Source: Sediminibacillus albus
Lineage (GTDB): Bacteria; Bacillota; Bacilli; Bacillales; Amphibacillaceae
Assembly (NCBI RefSeq): GCF_900101125.1
Contig: NZ_FNFL01000004.1
Span: forward strand, 1-64,000
Direction of reading: 5' to 3'
Length of the DNA: 64,000 nucleotides
Below, in pieces: positions 43,200 through 52,819 of this stretch. Each line of letters opens with the position of its first letter. Positions within the stretch are counted from its first letter, which is position 1. Below the pieces are notes generated by a model, which did not search any database, was not told the origin of the DNA, and saw only the letters and a list, made by a program, of their open reading frames with translations. Both the position numbers and the translations under genes were made by a program.

Positions 43200-45303
43200 T
43201 TCGAACGTTTACAGGCTGCAAGGGTTGTCCTGCACCAACTGTGCGGCTAAATTCGAAAAAAATATCCGGTCTATTGAGTCAGTAGAAGATGTAGAGCTGA
43301 ATTTTGGTGCTTCTAAAATGAAAGTGATTGGAAAAGCGTCGATAAGCCAGTTGGAACAGGCGGGTGCTTTTGATGGTATAAAAGTATTGCCGGAAAGGCA
43401 AAGGCAGACGGAAAGCAAGGAGTCTATGTGGAGCAAGCGGGAAAATCTTCAGACCACAATAGCATTACTTTTGGTCTTTGCTGGCTATGGTTTTTATTTT
43501 TCGGCCGGTGAAAATAGTCCCGTAACGATTGGGGTATTTTTATCCTCCATTTTGATTGGCGGCTATGGTTTGTTTAAGGAAGGGTTGAAAAACCTGGCAA
43601 AGCTTCATTTTGATATGAAAACATTAATGACTATAGCAGTTATTGGTGCAGCAATTATTGGAGAGTGGGCCGAGGCTGCTGTAGTTGTCTTCTTGTTTGC
43701 ATTGAGCGAAGCATTGGAAGGTTACTCGATGGATAAAGCCCGCCAGTCCATCCGCATACTGATGGGTATTGCTCCTAACCGTGCTACCATAAAACGAGAA
43801 AACGAGTTACTGGAAATGGATGTCGAGGATGTGCGGATAGACGATACTCTAATAGTGAAGCCCGGGCAGAAGATTGCCATGGACGGTGAGGTTATCCTTG
43901 GGCAGTCTTCCATCAACCAGGCAGAAATCACAGGGGAATCGATTCCTGTTCTAAAAAGTTCAGGAGATGAGGTGTTTGCAGGTACTTTGAATCAAGAAGG
44001 ATATTTGGAAGTACGCGTAACGAAATTAGCTGAGGATACCACCATTGCCCAAGTAATCCACTTAGTAGAAGAAGCCCAGGCAGAGCGTGCGCCATCCCAG
44101 CAATTTGTAGATAAATTTGCAAAGTATTATACACCGGCAATCCTGCTCATTTCTTTATTAGTCGCAGTTATACCACCGTTATTCTATGATGCCAGCTTGG
44201 GCTCGTCTGTTTACAATGGATTAGCGGTCCTTGTAGTTGGATGTCCTTGTGCGTTAGTTATCTCTACCCCGGTGGCAATTGTAACTGCGATCGGCAATGC
44301 TGCTCGCAAAGGGGTGCTTATCAAGGGCGGTATCCATCTGGAGGAGACTGGACGCTTAAAAGTGATCGCATTTGACAAAACAGGAACTCTTACAAAGGGA
44401 AAACCGGAAGTAACAGACATCCTGTCCTTTTCTAACTTGGATGAGCAGGCTATATTATCTATTTCTGCGGCATTGGAAACACATTCCCAACATCCGCTAG
44501 CTGCCGCTATTTTGCGGAAAGCCGGAAAGGAAGACACAGCAGGATACAAGGTCGAAGATTTTCAATCCATGACCGGGCAAGGTGCCCAAGCTATCGTTGG
44601 CAACACCCTTTTTTATATTGGGAAACCTAGCCTTTTCACAGGAATGTTTTCTATACCTGACAACATACAAACGAAAATCGACGATCTTCAGCTGCAAGGA
44701 AAAACGGTTTCCCTCTTGGGAACAAACCAGGAGATAAAAGGATTGATTGCAGCAGCGGATCAAGTGCGCAAAGGGAGCCTCTCCATTATAGAAAAATTGT
44801 ACGAACTAGGAATTACTAAAACAGTCATGCTCACGGGAGACAACCAGTTCACTGGCAGAGCGATAGGCAGCGAGCTTGGCCTAAGCGAAGTGCAAGCTGA
44901 TTTGATGCCGGAGGATAAGCTTCAGGTTATTAAAAAGCTCCGGGAAAGCTATGGCAAAACAGCCATGATAGGCGATGGCGTTAATGACGCTCCAGCCCTG
45001 GCTTCTGCAAACGTAGGAATTGCCATGGGGGGAGCAGGGACAGATACAGCATTAGAGACTGCTGATATAGCATTTATGGCTGATGATTTGGATAAACTGC
45101 CATATACCATTGCATTAAGCAGAAAAACGTTAGCAGTCATTAAACAAAATGTTGCTTTTGCCCTGGGACTGAAGCTTTTGGCTCTATTACTGCTAATCCC
45201 CGGCTGGCTGACACTGTGGCTGGCGATTTTTGCCGATATGGGTGCCACGCTAATAGTGGTACTGAATTCATTGCGCTTAATAAAGGCTAAATATAGTGAT
45301 TAG
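43189..45303 (+). CDS. cadA: Cd2+/Zn2+/Pb2+-exporting P1B-type ATPase CadA
   Basis: A 704-residue heavy-metal pump. The N-terminal HMA domain has GLSCTNCAAKFE. The actuator motif ITGES, the ion-path GCPCALVIS, the phosphorylation motif FDKTGTLTKG, the HP motif of P1B pumps (THSQHPLAAAI) and the hinge GDGVNDAPAL are all present, in order, with about eight membrane helices. It exports Cd, Zn or Pb with ATP. ATG at 43189 is chosen; the frame also has GTG at 43180. Confidence 0.93.
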   Translation: MENNSNVYRLQGLSCTNCAAKFEKNIRSIESVEDVELNFGASKMKVIGKASISQLEQAGAFDGIKVLPERQRQTESKESMWSKRENLQTTIALLLVFAGYGFYFSAGENSPVTIGVFLSSILIGGYGLFKEGLKNLAKLHFDMKTLMTIAVIGAAIIGEWAEAAVVVFLFALSEALEGYSMDKARQSIRILMGIAPNRATIKRENELLEMDVEDVRIDDTLIVKPGQKIAMDGEVILGQSSINQAEITGESIPVLKSSGDEVFAGTLNQEGYLEVRVTKLAEDTTIAQVIHLVEEAQAERAPSQQFVDKFAKYYTPAILLISLLVAVIPPLFYDASLGSSVYNGLAVLVVGCPCALVISTPVAIVTAIGNAARKGVLIKGGIHLEETGRLKVIAFDKTGTLTKGKPEVTDILSFSNLDEQAILSISAALETHSQHPLAAAILRKAGKEDTAGYKVEDFQSMTGQGAQAIVGNTLFYIGKPSLFTGMFSIPDNIQTKIDDLQLQGKTVSLLGTNQEIKGLIAAADQVRKGSLSIIEKLYELGITKTVMLTGDNQFTGRAIGSELGLSEVQADLMPEDKLQVIKKLRESYGKTAMIGDGVNDAPALASANVGIAMGGAGTDTALETADIAFMADDLDKLPYTIALSRKTLAVIKQNVAFALGLKLLALLLLIPGWLTLWLAIFADMGATLIVVLNSLRLIKAKYSD

Positions 45304-45315
45304 TAAAATGAAAGA

Positions 45316-45340
45316 AGCCAGCAGAGATGGACTGCTGGCT
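45316..45340 (+). terminator. Putative terminator after cadA
   Basis: The stem AGCCAGCAG / CTGCTGGCT has a 7-nt loop. The T tail is weak (TTAGCTTT). Confidence 0.65.
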
Positions 45341-45635
45341 TTAGCTTTCCGTAAAATATTGGAGAAATAAAAATGAGAAGGAAAGTAATCTAAATTAATG
45401 TAATGCTGATGGACGAGTATATGGCAATTGGAGTAACGGTACGGATGAGCTGGCAGCTGTTAGCTGAACAGCTTATACAGATAGGGTTGGTACAGAGATA
45501 GCTTAAAGCGGATGTATCATACTGTATTTTTGGCAGAAAAGTTGAATTGGGAGGCTAAGGCACTTAACATAAGGGAATAGACCAAGCATAAAAACAAAGG
45601 ATAAACAGAGGCTTAGAAAAGGGTTGATTACGATA
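45341..45635. other. Intergenic region before the FUSC gene
   Basis: About 295 nt without a recognised gene. A 32-codon frame from ATG 45403 to 45501 (begins MLMDEYMAIGVTVRMSWQLL) has no clear SD and no family. I leave it uncalled. Confidence 0.4.
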
Positions 45636-47813
45636 ATGAAACATTTACATATAAAACATCATTGGCTCGGAAGATTTTTAGCTTCTGACCCGGGAAGGAA
45701 GAGGTTCCAGCAGGCTGGAAAGGCTACGATTAGTTTGATTTCATCTGTTTTTACCATGCTTTTTATATTAAGGGTTACCGGGAATCCATTATTCACTCCT
45801 GTACTTATAGCCGGTATTGTTGGCATGCTGGGAATTATGACGGTCATGGATGATACAAAACAGAAAAAGCAGGTTACTACGTTATTGCTCGGTGTCTCAG
45901 CGATAATCGGCGTTTCTCTGGGAAGTCTGCTGGCAGGGAACGCTTATTATGTAGGGACCTTGATGATTCTCGTTATTTTTAGTGCCTTTTATTTTTCGCG
46001 TTTTGGTAGCCGCTATTTTTCCTTAGGCATGATTGGCTTTATGACTGTTTATTTTTCTTCCTTTCTAAAGTTATCTCCTGACCAGTTTCTGTGGTTTTAC
46101 TTAGGAATACTCATTGGGGTTTTTTATGCTTTTATTTATAATTTCATCGTTTTTAAAGACTCAGCCCAGGTGTTGAAGAAGAGCATGCGCTCCTTTCACA
46201 TTCAAGCCAATCTTACCTTTAATATTTTAATAAGAATCATTGAAGAACTGGATACAAGCAAAAAGCGGATGAAGAGTCTGGAAAAGAATGTTCATTTGCT
46301 TGGTGAATATGCTCGTAATGTTTCCGAGGATTTAAATGCCCAGGACGTTAAAAAGGTGTGGCCTGGTTTGGACTCAACCCAGGTAAGACTTTATGTTTTT
46401 GATGCGGCAATGCTTGTAGAAACACTTGGTGATTCGATTCAAAGGTTGAAGAAGGCAGAAGCTTTGGAAGCTGTGGAGATCCGCCGTCTGCTTATTTGGA
46501 TCGTCCGCTCCCTGCGTGATGCGGAAGTGCTGGCCCAAGGCTACGAACAGAAAAATTTAGAAGAAGCGGCTCACGCCGTTCAGGCAATTCGTTTGTTATT
46601 ATCAGAGCTGCTTGAAAAGCAGGCGGAGCCAGCCGGATGGCTCTTTTTAATTAGGCGGATTGAGTCAATCGCCAATCATGTCATTAAGGGAGGGACGACG
46701 ATTCAACAGTCTTTACTATCCGGCAGCGATTACGATTCGGATAGGGTGAACGATGAAAACCAGGAAGAGGACGAGTCGGATGAAGAGGAAGCCCTACAGG
46801 AGGGAATGAAGCCATCAACGAGAAAGGCATTACAATCTCTCGTAACAGGAACCATCGCTATTTTTGCCGGTTATTTGATCTCGCCTGTTCAACCTTATTG
46901 GATATTGTTGACGTCTTTCATTATCCAGTTAGGTACAGATTCAGTTGGAAGGACATATATTAAAGGGTTTCAGCGTTCGCTGGGTACGATTTTTGGTGCT
47001 GTGATCGGGTTCTTGCTGGCAAATCTTCTTTCCGGACACTCCGTGCTTGAAGTTACTTTGTTATTTTGTGTTGTCTTTTTAGCTTTTTATCTTTTTGCAG
47101 TTTCCTATACATTGATGAGTCTATTTATCACGATGCTTATCGCTTTTTTGTATGATATTTTGCTGGGAGGTATCAGTTTAACGTTGATGGGCGCGAGAGT
47201 TATCGACACAATCGCAGGCGCTGCCATAGCACTTGGCGTTTCCGCTGTAGTTTTCCCGAAAAAAACAAGAGATAAAGTTGCTGAATCGTTTGATGAATAC
47301 CTAAAAGAGCTTAAACCATTTGTAATTGACTATGTAAAACGATTCAGAGAAGATGTCGATGTAAAAAGCTTTGCTGACAATGCCTTCAATTTGGATCAAA
47401 AATTACAGGCAGTCAGAGATGATGCCCAGTCACTTTTACAGCGGCCTGGAACCTTTAATAATGCCAATCTCTCGCGCTGGATTACGATTTTCACTGCAAT
47501 TAATTATTATGCGAAACATTTAATTGCTTCCTCTTATCAAAAAAAGTTTATTTATCCTGATGAGTTAATAGAAGATTTTAAACAAATGGAAGCAAAATTA
47601 GCCCACAATATAGAAACGCTTGGTGAACTTCTAAAAGGAAGGCAGCAAGAGGCAGTTATCTATAACTTAAGTGAAGAAAGAGAACGGATTGAACGGCTGG
47701 CGCCAAGCAGGAAGCAGGCACAGGGAGACCTTATTCATCATGTGTATTATATTTGGAGGATCAATCAATCCATTGTTGTTCTAAGCTTGGAATTGGGTGC
47801 AGAAGAGAAATAA
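45636..47813 (+). CDS. FUSC-family (fusaric-acid-resistance type) membrane protein
   Basis: A 725-residue protein with two membrane blocks, each of about five to six segments (about 30-170 and 405-530), and cytosolic helical regions between and after, the plan of FUSC/YccS/YhfK efflux proteins. The second block opens RKALQSLVTGTIAIFAGYLI followed by SPVQPYWILLTSFIIQLG. An acidic linker (DENQEEDESDEEEALQEG) precedes it. The substrate is unknown, possibly aromatic acids. ATG 45636 or TTG 45624 could start it; GAAAAGGG lies upstream. Confidence 0.82.
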   Translation: MKHLHIKHHWLGRFLASDPGRKRFQQAGKATISLISSVFTMLFILRVTGNPLFTPVLIAGIVGMLGIMTVMDDTKQKKQVTTLLLGVSAIIGVSLGSLLAGNAYYVGTLMILVIFSAFYFSRFGSRYFSLGMIGFMTVYFSSFLKLSPDQFLWFYLGILIGVFYAFIYNFIVFKDSAQVLKKSMRSFHIQANLTFNILIRIIEELDTSKKRMKSLEKNVHLLGEYARNVSEDLNAQDVKKVWPGLDSTQVRLYVFDAAMLVETLGDSIQRLKKAEALEAVEIRRLLIWIVRSLRDAEVLAQGYEQKNLEEAAHAVQAIRLLLSELLEKQAEPAGWLFLIRRIESIANHVIKGGTTIQQSLLSGSDYDSDRVNDENQEEDESDEEEALQEGMKPSTRKALQSLVTGTIAIFAGYLISPVQPYWILLTSFIIQLGTDSVGRTYIKGFQRSLGTIFGAVIGFLLANLLSGHSVLEVTLLFCVVFLAFYLFAVSYTLMSLFITMLIAFLYDILLGGISLTLMGARVIDTIAGAAIALGVSAVVFPKKTRDKVAESFDEYLKELKPFVIDYVKRFREDVDVKSFADNAFNLDQKLQAVRDDAQSLLQRPGTFNNANLSRWITIFTAINYYAKHLIASSYQKKFIYPDELIEDFKQMEAKLAHNIETLGELLKGRQQEAVIYNLSEERERIERLAPSRKQAQGDLIHHVYYIWRINQSIVVLSLELGAEEK

Positions 47814-47855
47814 AGCAGCAATCGCTAAATAGTAGCAGGTTGCTGCTTTTTTTAT
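47812..47855 (+). terminator. Terminator of the FUSC gene
   Basis: The stem AAAGCAGCAA / TTGCTGCTTT overlaps the stop codon and is followed by eight T. Confidence 0.87.
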
Positions 47856-47949
47856 TGTTCCTTAAGGAAACCAGTAATAGAAACTCATAGTACGTATTTT
47901 ATCCTTGTTTTTTTACGGCGAGAGGAGTATGATTCTTTATAGACAATTT

Positions 47950-47966
47950 TTATCCATTATGGATAA
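47950..47966 (+). promoter_or_regulatory. Inverted repeat, candidate operator of the Rrf2 gene
   Basis: TTATCCA-TTA-TGGATAA, 30 nt before the regulator start. It is likely autoregulatory, by position. Confidence 0.55.
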
Positions 47967-47996
47967 TTAAAAACCATAAAGAAAGAAGATGATCCT

Positions 47997-48518
47997 TTGA
48001 AAATCAAAAGTGGTGTGGAGCAGGCGGTGAGCATCCTGGTTATGCTAGCAACCCAGAACGAGGAGCAGCCTGTAAAAAGTGATATTATCAGCAGCCGGCT
48101 GAATGTGTCTCCCTCCTACTTGAAAAAGGTGATGAGAAAGCTGGTTGTCAACCGTTTGATAACATCTGTCTCTGGTAATCAGGGAGGATTTTCGCTGGCA
48201 AGGCCTGTCGAAGAGATTACGATGCTTGATATATTGGATGCAATAGAAGGAACAGACCCTTATTTACAGGTGGATGGATTGATACAAAGCGTTTTTCCGG
48301 AAACCAAACTGGCTGTAAAAGGGGAAGAATTATTTATAGATATTTTTTTAGAAGCCCAAATGAGTTACCGGGACAAACTGGGGACGGTATCACTGAAAGC
48401 CGTATTAGAACAAACAATCGGCACTAGTGATTTTCGTTTGGTTGATTGGAATAAAGAGATGGGAAAACAAGATATTTTCAAACTGCAGCAATCCGCCAAC
48501 TGGGGGAATAAGGAATGA
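47997..48518 (+). CDS. Rrf2-family transcriptional regulator (no Fe-S cysteines)
   Basis: A 173-residue winged-helix protein: VEQAVSILVMLATQNEEQPV, ISSRLNVSPSYLKKVMRKLV, ITSVSGNQGGFSLARPVEEI then MLDILDAIEGTDPYL. The Rrf2 signature GNQGGFxLARPxxxIT is clear. The three cysteines that bind a cluster in IscR/NsrR are absent, so it senses something else. The start is TTG after GAAAGAAGATGATCC. Its last four bases overlap the YhgE-type gene, which it probably controls. Confidence 0.88.
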   Translation: MKIKSGVEQAVSILVMLATQNEEQPVKSDIISSRLNVSPSYLKKVMRKLVVNRLITSVSGNQGGFSLARPVEEITMLDILDAIEGTDPYLQVDGLIQSVFPETKLAVKGEELFIDIFLEAQMSYRDKLGTVSLKAVLEQTIGTSDFRLVDWNKEMGKQDIFKLQQSANWGNKE

Positions 48519-51364
48519 AGATGTTAAAAGCTGAATGGAAGAATCTGTTCCATAGCAAGAAGCTGTTAATCATCGTCTTTGGACTTTTGCTGATTCCGAT
48601 ATTGTATGCTGGTGTTTTCCTCGATGCGATGTGGGATCCTTATGGAAGTGTTGAAAATTTACCTGTGGCTGTAGCCAATGAAGATGTTGCGGCTGATTTC
48701 GAAGGAGAAAAGCTGCAGCTTGGGAACGAGCTGGTAGACCGCTTGAAGGATGATAATAGCCTGGCTTGGCAATTTACTGACCGCCAATCAGCTATGAAAG
48801 GGCTGGAGGACGGTGATTATTACATGGTTCTCGTCATTCCGGAAGATTTTTCGGAAAACGCGTCTACAGTCCTTGCTGCCGATCCCGAGGAGATGAACTT
48901 GGAATATTATACAAACAGCGGGCAAAACTTTATTGCGGAAAAAATCAGTGCTTCGGCTGCAGAAGATATTAATAAAGAAATTGCCCAATCTGTGACAAGG
49001 GAATATGCAGATACGATGTTTACGAAGCTTAACAATATTGGCGACGGGCTTGCAGAGGGGGCAGATGGCGCCGATGACATGAAAGATGGCAGCCAAGAGC
49101 TTGGCGATAATCTTGAAAAGCTGTCCGACAGTATTGTTACGTTTGAAAACGGTTTGGTATCTGCTAAAAATGGTACGGAAGAAATCGCGGTAAATGTAGG
49201 AGAAGCCGCCCAAGGGGCTAGTGAACTCGCCAAGGGAGTAAAAGAATACACATCGGGGGTTAGTCAGCTGAATGGCGGCATCATGGACTATGCTTCTGGT
49301 GTAGGAACGCTCAATAATGGGCTTCAAAGGTACACGGCGGGAGTAAACGAGCTGAATAAGGGCCTTGACCAATATACTTCCGGTGTAGGCAATATGGAGA
49401 ACGGTCTTGAACGGCAAGCAGAAGGGACAAGTGAGCTTGCTTCTCGCAGTTCACAGCTGGTAGAAGGTGCTGCACAGTTAGAAGAGGGTCTGGAATCCTT
49501 AAGTCCGGGCATCCATCAATTGGATCAAGGTGCTCAATCAGCAGCAGAGAACAGCAACGAATTGGACAGCGGTCTAAGCCAACTGGCAGACAGCGGAAAT
49601 CAATTACAAGATCGAGTTGACGAACTTGCTGAAAACTTGCTGACATCTTCGGCGAACAGTGAACAGCTAATCCAAGGTTTGAATGAAATTACTGCCGGCT
49701 TGAAGGAACTAAAAGGCAATATCGAAGCTGCTGAGACGGATCAGGCTGGACAGGAAATCAGCGAACAATTAAATACGCTAAAAGCAGATCATGATGCAGA
49801 AATTATCGAAACGATTGAAAACAGCCAGCTGGACTTGACTGCTGAGGAGAAACAAACATTAATCGAAGAAGTGAAAAGCACACAAGAAAAGCAATCGATG
49901 CAGCCAATAGTGGACAGCATGAAAGAGCAGCTTAATGCTGTTAATGAAAAAATGCAAAGCATGGCTATAGCGGTGGACAGCATGATTGCCAGTCTTGAAG
50001 GCAGTGAGTCCGCTCCAGGTGCTGTTGAAGGTGTTGCACAGCTTGCTGAAGGGTACCAGCAGCTAGAGAAAGTAGTCGTAGGTGACGCTGACAGTGATAC
50101 ATTGCAGGGTGGTGTGGTTCGATTGAATCAAAGCCTTCAAGATGCCCATGAAGGAAGTTCGGCATTAAATGAAGGCCTTAATCAATTAGCTGCCAATAAT
50201 TCTCGGCTTGCCCAAGGAACCTCGGACCTCCAAAATGGAGCGAAAGAGTTGGACGAAGGAATCCAGAGCTATACAGCCGGCGTCCATGAACTCAATAATG
50301 GAGCGGCGAATTTAGAATCGGGAGCTGGACAGCTGACAGCCCGGTCTTCTGAGTTAAAAGCAGGGGCCCAGCAGCTCGATGAACAGGGAGAACAATTGTC
50401 AAACGGGTCAGATAAACTCGAAGAAAAAGGAAGTGACCTGCAAAGCGGATCACAAACATTGGCAGACAATGGCCAGAATTTGAGAAGTGGGGCAAAAACG
50501 CTAGCCCAGGGACTGCCGAAATTAAAGGCAGGTATTAATTCATTAAACGGTGGTATAGAAACGTTATATGACGGCTCTTTAGAGTTGGAGTCCGGTGCCG
50601 CCCAAATGGCGGATGGCGGTTTTGAGCTGGCAAACGGCGCTGGCGAACTTGCCAATAAACTGCAGGATGGTGCAGAAGAAATCGACAATACGAACACCGG
50701 TGAGAGCAATACCGCTATGTTTTCTTCTCCAACAAAGCTGTTGAACGATGAAGTTGCCAGCGTACCGAATTACGGATATGGTTTGGCACCATATATGATG
50801 TCGGTGGCGTTGTTTGTCGGAGCGGTCATCTTTTGTTTGTTGTTCCCGATTTTTAAACCGAACGCAACACCAACTTCAGCGCTTGCATGGTGGATTAGCA
50901 AATATTCCATTGTATTGTTAGTTTCCGTATTGCAGGCGACAATCATGGTCAGCATCATGATATGGGGACTTGATCTGAAACCGAATAGTGTAGGGGAGCT
51001 GTTTGCTGTAGCAATTACTACTTCATTTGCCTTCATGGCATTGATCAGCTTCTTCTCGATAGTATTAGGAAATGTTGGCCGGTTTTTGATGTTACTTTTA
51101 TTAACCTTTCAGCTTGGCGGATCTGCAGGAACATTTCCAATTGAACTGTCGAATTGGTTTTTCCAGGCAATCCACCCATTTTTGCCAATGACCTATTCTA
51201 TTGATGCTTATCGACAGGCGATATCCCTGGGAGGGTCTATTGTCCCCGACTTATTGGTGCTCCTCAGCATCTTTGTCATTTGTCAGTTGGGAATAATAGT
51301 ATTCTTCACGGTGAAAACAACAAAAATGAAGCGTTCAGCCGAGAAGGAGGCCATCGCTGGCTGA
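48515..51364 (+). CDS. yhgE: YhgE/Pip-type large membrane protein (ABC-2-like)
   Basis: A 949-residue protein. One N-terminal membrane segment (about 15-37, LLIIVFGLLLIPILYAGVFL) is followed by a domain to about 170, with PVAVANEDVAADFEG and NIPED-like VLVIPEDFSENAST. A very long external stalk of short repeats (about 175-730; recurring pattern QLxxG...ELNxGxxxLxxG) leads to a C-terminal block of about five membrane segments similar to ABC-2 permeases. YhgE/Pip proteins include phage receptors and EsaA-like secretion factors; in B. subtilis yhgE lies next to a TetR gene, here an Rrf2 gene. ATG AAG ATG start overlaps the regulator by 4 nt. Confidence 0.87.
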   Translation: MKMLKAEWKNLFHSKKLLIIVFGLLLIPILYAGVFLDAMWDPYGSVENLPVAVANEDVAADFEGEKLQLGNELVDRLKDDNSLAWQFTDRQSAMKGLEDGDYYMVLVIPEDFSENASTVLAADPEEMNLEYYTNSGQNFIAEKISASAAEDINKEIAQSVTREYADTMFTKLNNIGDGLAEGADGADDMKDGSQELGDNLEKLSDSIVTFENGLVSAKNGTEEIAVNVGEAAQGASELAKGVKEYTSGVSQLNGGIMDYASGVGTLNNGLQRYTAGVNELNKGLDQYTSGVGNMENGLERQAEGTSELASRSSQLVEGAAQLEEGLESLSPGIHQLDQGAQSAAENSNELDSGLSQLADSGNQLQDRVDELAENLLTSSANSEQLIQGLNEITAGLKELKGNIEAAETDQAGQEISEQLNTLKADHDAEIIETIENSQLDLTAEEKQTLIEEVKSTQEKQSMQPIVDSMKEQLNAVNEKMQSMAIAVDSMIASLEGSESAPGAVEGVAQLAEGYQQLEKVVVGDADSDTLQGGVVRLNQSLQDAHEGSSALNEGLNQLAANNSRLAQGTSDLQNGAKELDEGIQSYTAGVHELNNGAANLESGAGQLTARSSELKAGAQQLDEQGEQLSNGSDKLEEKGSDLQSGSQTLADNGQNLRSGAKTLAQGLPKLKAGINSLNGGIETLYDGSLELESGAAQMADGGFELANGAGELANKLQDGAEEIDNTNTGESNTAMFSSPTKLLNDEVASVPNYGYGLAPYMMSVALFVGAVIFCLLFPIFKPNATPTSALAWWISKYSIVLLVSVLQATIMVSIMIWGLDLKPNSVGELFAVAITTSFAFMALISFFSIVLGNVGRFLMLLLLTFQLGGSAGTFPIELSNWFFQAIHPFLPMTYSIDAYRQAISLGGSIVPDLLVLLSIFVICQLGIIVFFTVKTTKMKRSAEKEAIAG

Positions 51365-51388
51365 TTGACGGTTGAATTCATAAAAAGA

Positions 51389-51469
51389 GGTTGGGACAAA
51401 AGGATAGTGGCCAAAGCAAAAATCGAACGATGATTCGAAATCCTTAGGATTCGAGCTCGTTCGATTTTT
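51389..51469 (+). repeat. Composite intergenic repeat, module A, copy 2
   Basis: Matches 42371-42453 in the same orientation and begins 25 nt after the YhgE stop codon. It ends with the same AAAAATCGAACG...CGTTCGATTTTT hairpin, likely acting as terminator. A further short shared piece (GGGCTGTC...CCTTGCATGACG, 51513-51538) matches 42510-42530. Confidence 0.85.
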
Positions 51470-51545
51470 CATTTCGAATGCTGAAGATAACCCACGAACA
51501 CAGTGCGATGATGGGCTGTCTTTTCACCTTGCATGACGACTGCTA

Positions 51546-51668
51546 CGGAAATACACTACGCTTTCCGCGGGCGGCTGGTGAGCCTCCTCGAGCTTGCGCT
51601 CTGCGGGGTCTCACCGAGGCCTTTCCTCCCGCAGGAGTCTCCGTGGATTTCCTCCTCTGAAAGTCTGC
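51546..51668 (-). repeat. Composite intergenic repeat, module C, copy 2 (minus orientation)
   Basis: Reverse complement of 42583-42691 (GGAAATACACTACGCTTTCC, CGGCTGGTGAGCCTCCTCGA, CCGAGGCCTTTCC, GGAGTCTCCGTGGATTTCC). It has an extra segment (CTCGAGCTTGCGCTCTGCGG) absent from the first copy. Strongly GC-rich compared with its surroundings. Confidence 0.85.
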
Positions 51669-51853
51669 GTATTTTTTTCAGCGGTACACAAATGCTTCTT
51701 ATTTACTTGAGACCGCGGTGTATTTGCGTAGCGCAGTACTAACGTTTATCCATTTCGTTATCAATCGAATGCTTAAAAGTTTTCTTTTAAACCTTCCTAT
51801 GCTGTTATCGTTCGGTCTTTGCAAGTGGATATATGTTATGTCCCAACCTCGTT

Positions 51854-52798
51854 TTAATGTTTGTGTTGAAAGGTACCGGTGCTTTCCTGGCATAACAAGG
51901 TGTCCTTATGTGGATGCTCTCCATTTTCCATTTGAACCGTAACATGGCCAATGCCTTTGTGTTTCAGTTGCTCTTCTATGGCCCGCAGTAATTTTTGGCT
52001 TTCGTTTATTGACAAGTTGTCATTGACAACGGCATGGCATGATAAAGCATTTTGCCCGCTGGTAATACTCCAAACGTGCAGATCATGGATACTTAAGATA
52101 CCAGTGACTCCCTCAATAGTAGTAATAATCTCGCTGAGTTCGACATTTTTGGGGGTCCCTTCCATTAATATGTGGGAAGCATCTTTCGTAACACGGATGC
52201 CGCTAATCAATACTAAGATGGCGACAATAACACTTGCGAGCGGATCGGCCCATCCCCAGTTGAAAAATATAATGAGCAGCGCAGCAATAATGGCACCCAC
52301 TGAGCCGAGCAAGTCTCCAATAACATGGAGAAAAGCAGCTCTTAAATTTAAGTTGGCTTCTGTGTCTCCGCGCATTAATATCCAGGCGACAGCAATATTG
52401 ACCAATAATCCAATTATTCCAATGACCAGCATACCGGTAGAAGCAACTTCCGGCGGGTTCTGGAAGCGCTGAAAAGCTTCATAAAAGATATAAACAGCAA
52501 TTAACGAGAGGGTAACTCCATTAAAAAGTGCCGCCAATATTTCGAAGCGCTTATACCCATAAGTTTTGCTGTAATTAGCAACCTTTTCGCCAAGGATGAA
52601 TGCCAGCACTCCCACTCCTAGAGAAACGGAATCGCTTAACATATGCCCAGCATCGGAAAGCAGAGCAAGGCTGTTCGTCAGCAGACCTCCGATTGCTTCG
52701 ATGATCATATAACCTGTGGTAATGATAAAACTGATCAAGAGAGCTTTTTTATTGGTGCCGTGTCCGTGATCATGGCCGTGGCTGTGACTATGTCCCAA
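51854..52798 (-). CDS. czcD: Cation-diffusion-facilitator zinc/cadmium exporter CzcD
   Basis: A 314-residue CDF transporter. A His-rich N-terminus (GHSHSHGHDHGHG) is followed by six membrane segments. The metal-site motifs are LLSDAGHMLSD in helix 2 (HxxxD/DxxxD) and HVIGDLLGSVG in helix 5. The cytosolic C-terminal domain has IHDLHVWSITSGQNALSCHA. It exports Zn2+ (and Cd2+, Co2+) against protons. It is read with the czrA-type regulator 21 nt upstream on the same strand. ATG after GAAAGGAGGAATC. Confidence 0.92.
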   Translation of the reverse strand: MGHSHSHGHDHGHGTNKKALLISFIITTGYMIIEAIGGLLTNSLALLSDAGHMLSDSVSLGVGVLAFILGEKVANYSKTYGYKRFEILAALFNGVTLSLIAVYIFYEAFQRFQNPPEVASTGMLVIGIIGLLVNIAVAWILMRGDTEANLNLRAAFLHVIGDLLGSVGAIIAALLIIFFNWGWADPLASVIVAILVLISGIRVTKDASHILMEGTPKNVELSEIITTIEGVTGILSIHDLHVWSITSGQNALSCHAVVNDNLSINESQKLLRAIEEQLKHKGIGHVTVQMENGEHPHKDTLLCQESTGTFQHKH

Positions 52799-52819
52799 TG
52801 CCGATTCCTCCTTTCAGGT

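Noticed and set aside
49000-50700. Short repeats in the YhgE-type gene as a CRISPR or tandem DNA repeat
   Set aside because: The similarity is at protein level (recurring QLxxG and ELNxG units); the DNA units vary in length and sequence and are in frame. No CRISPR array was found anywhere in the window.
48788-50709. Long antisense frames under the YhgE-type gene (up to 209 codons)
   Set aside because: They mirror the repetitive, GC-biased coding sequence of the plus strand and have no SD or family features.
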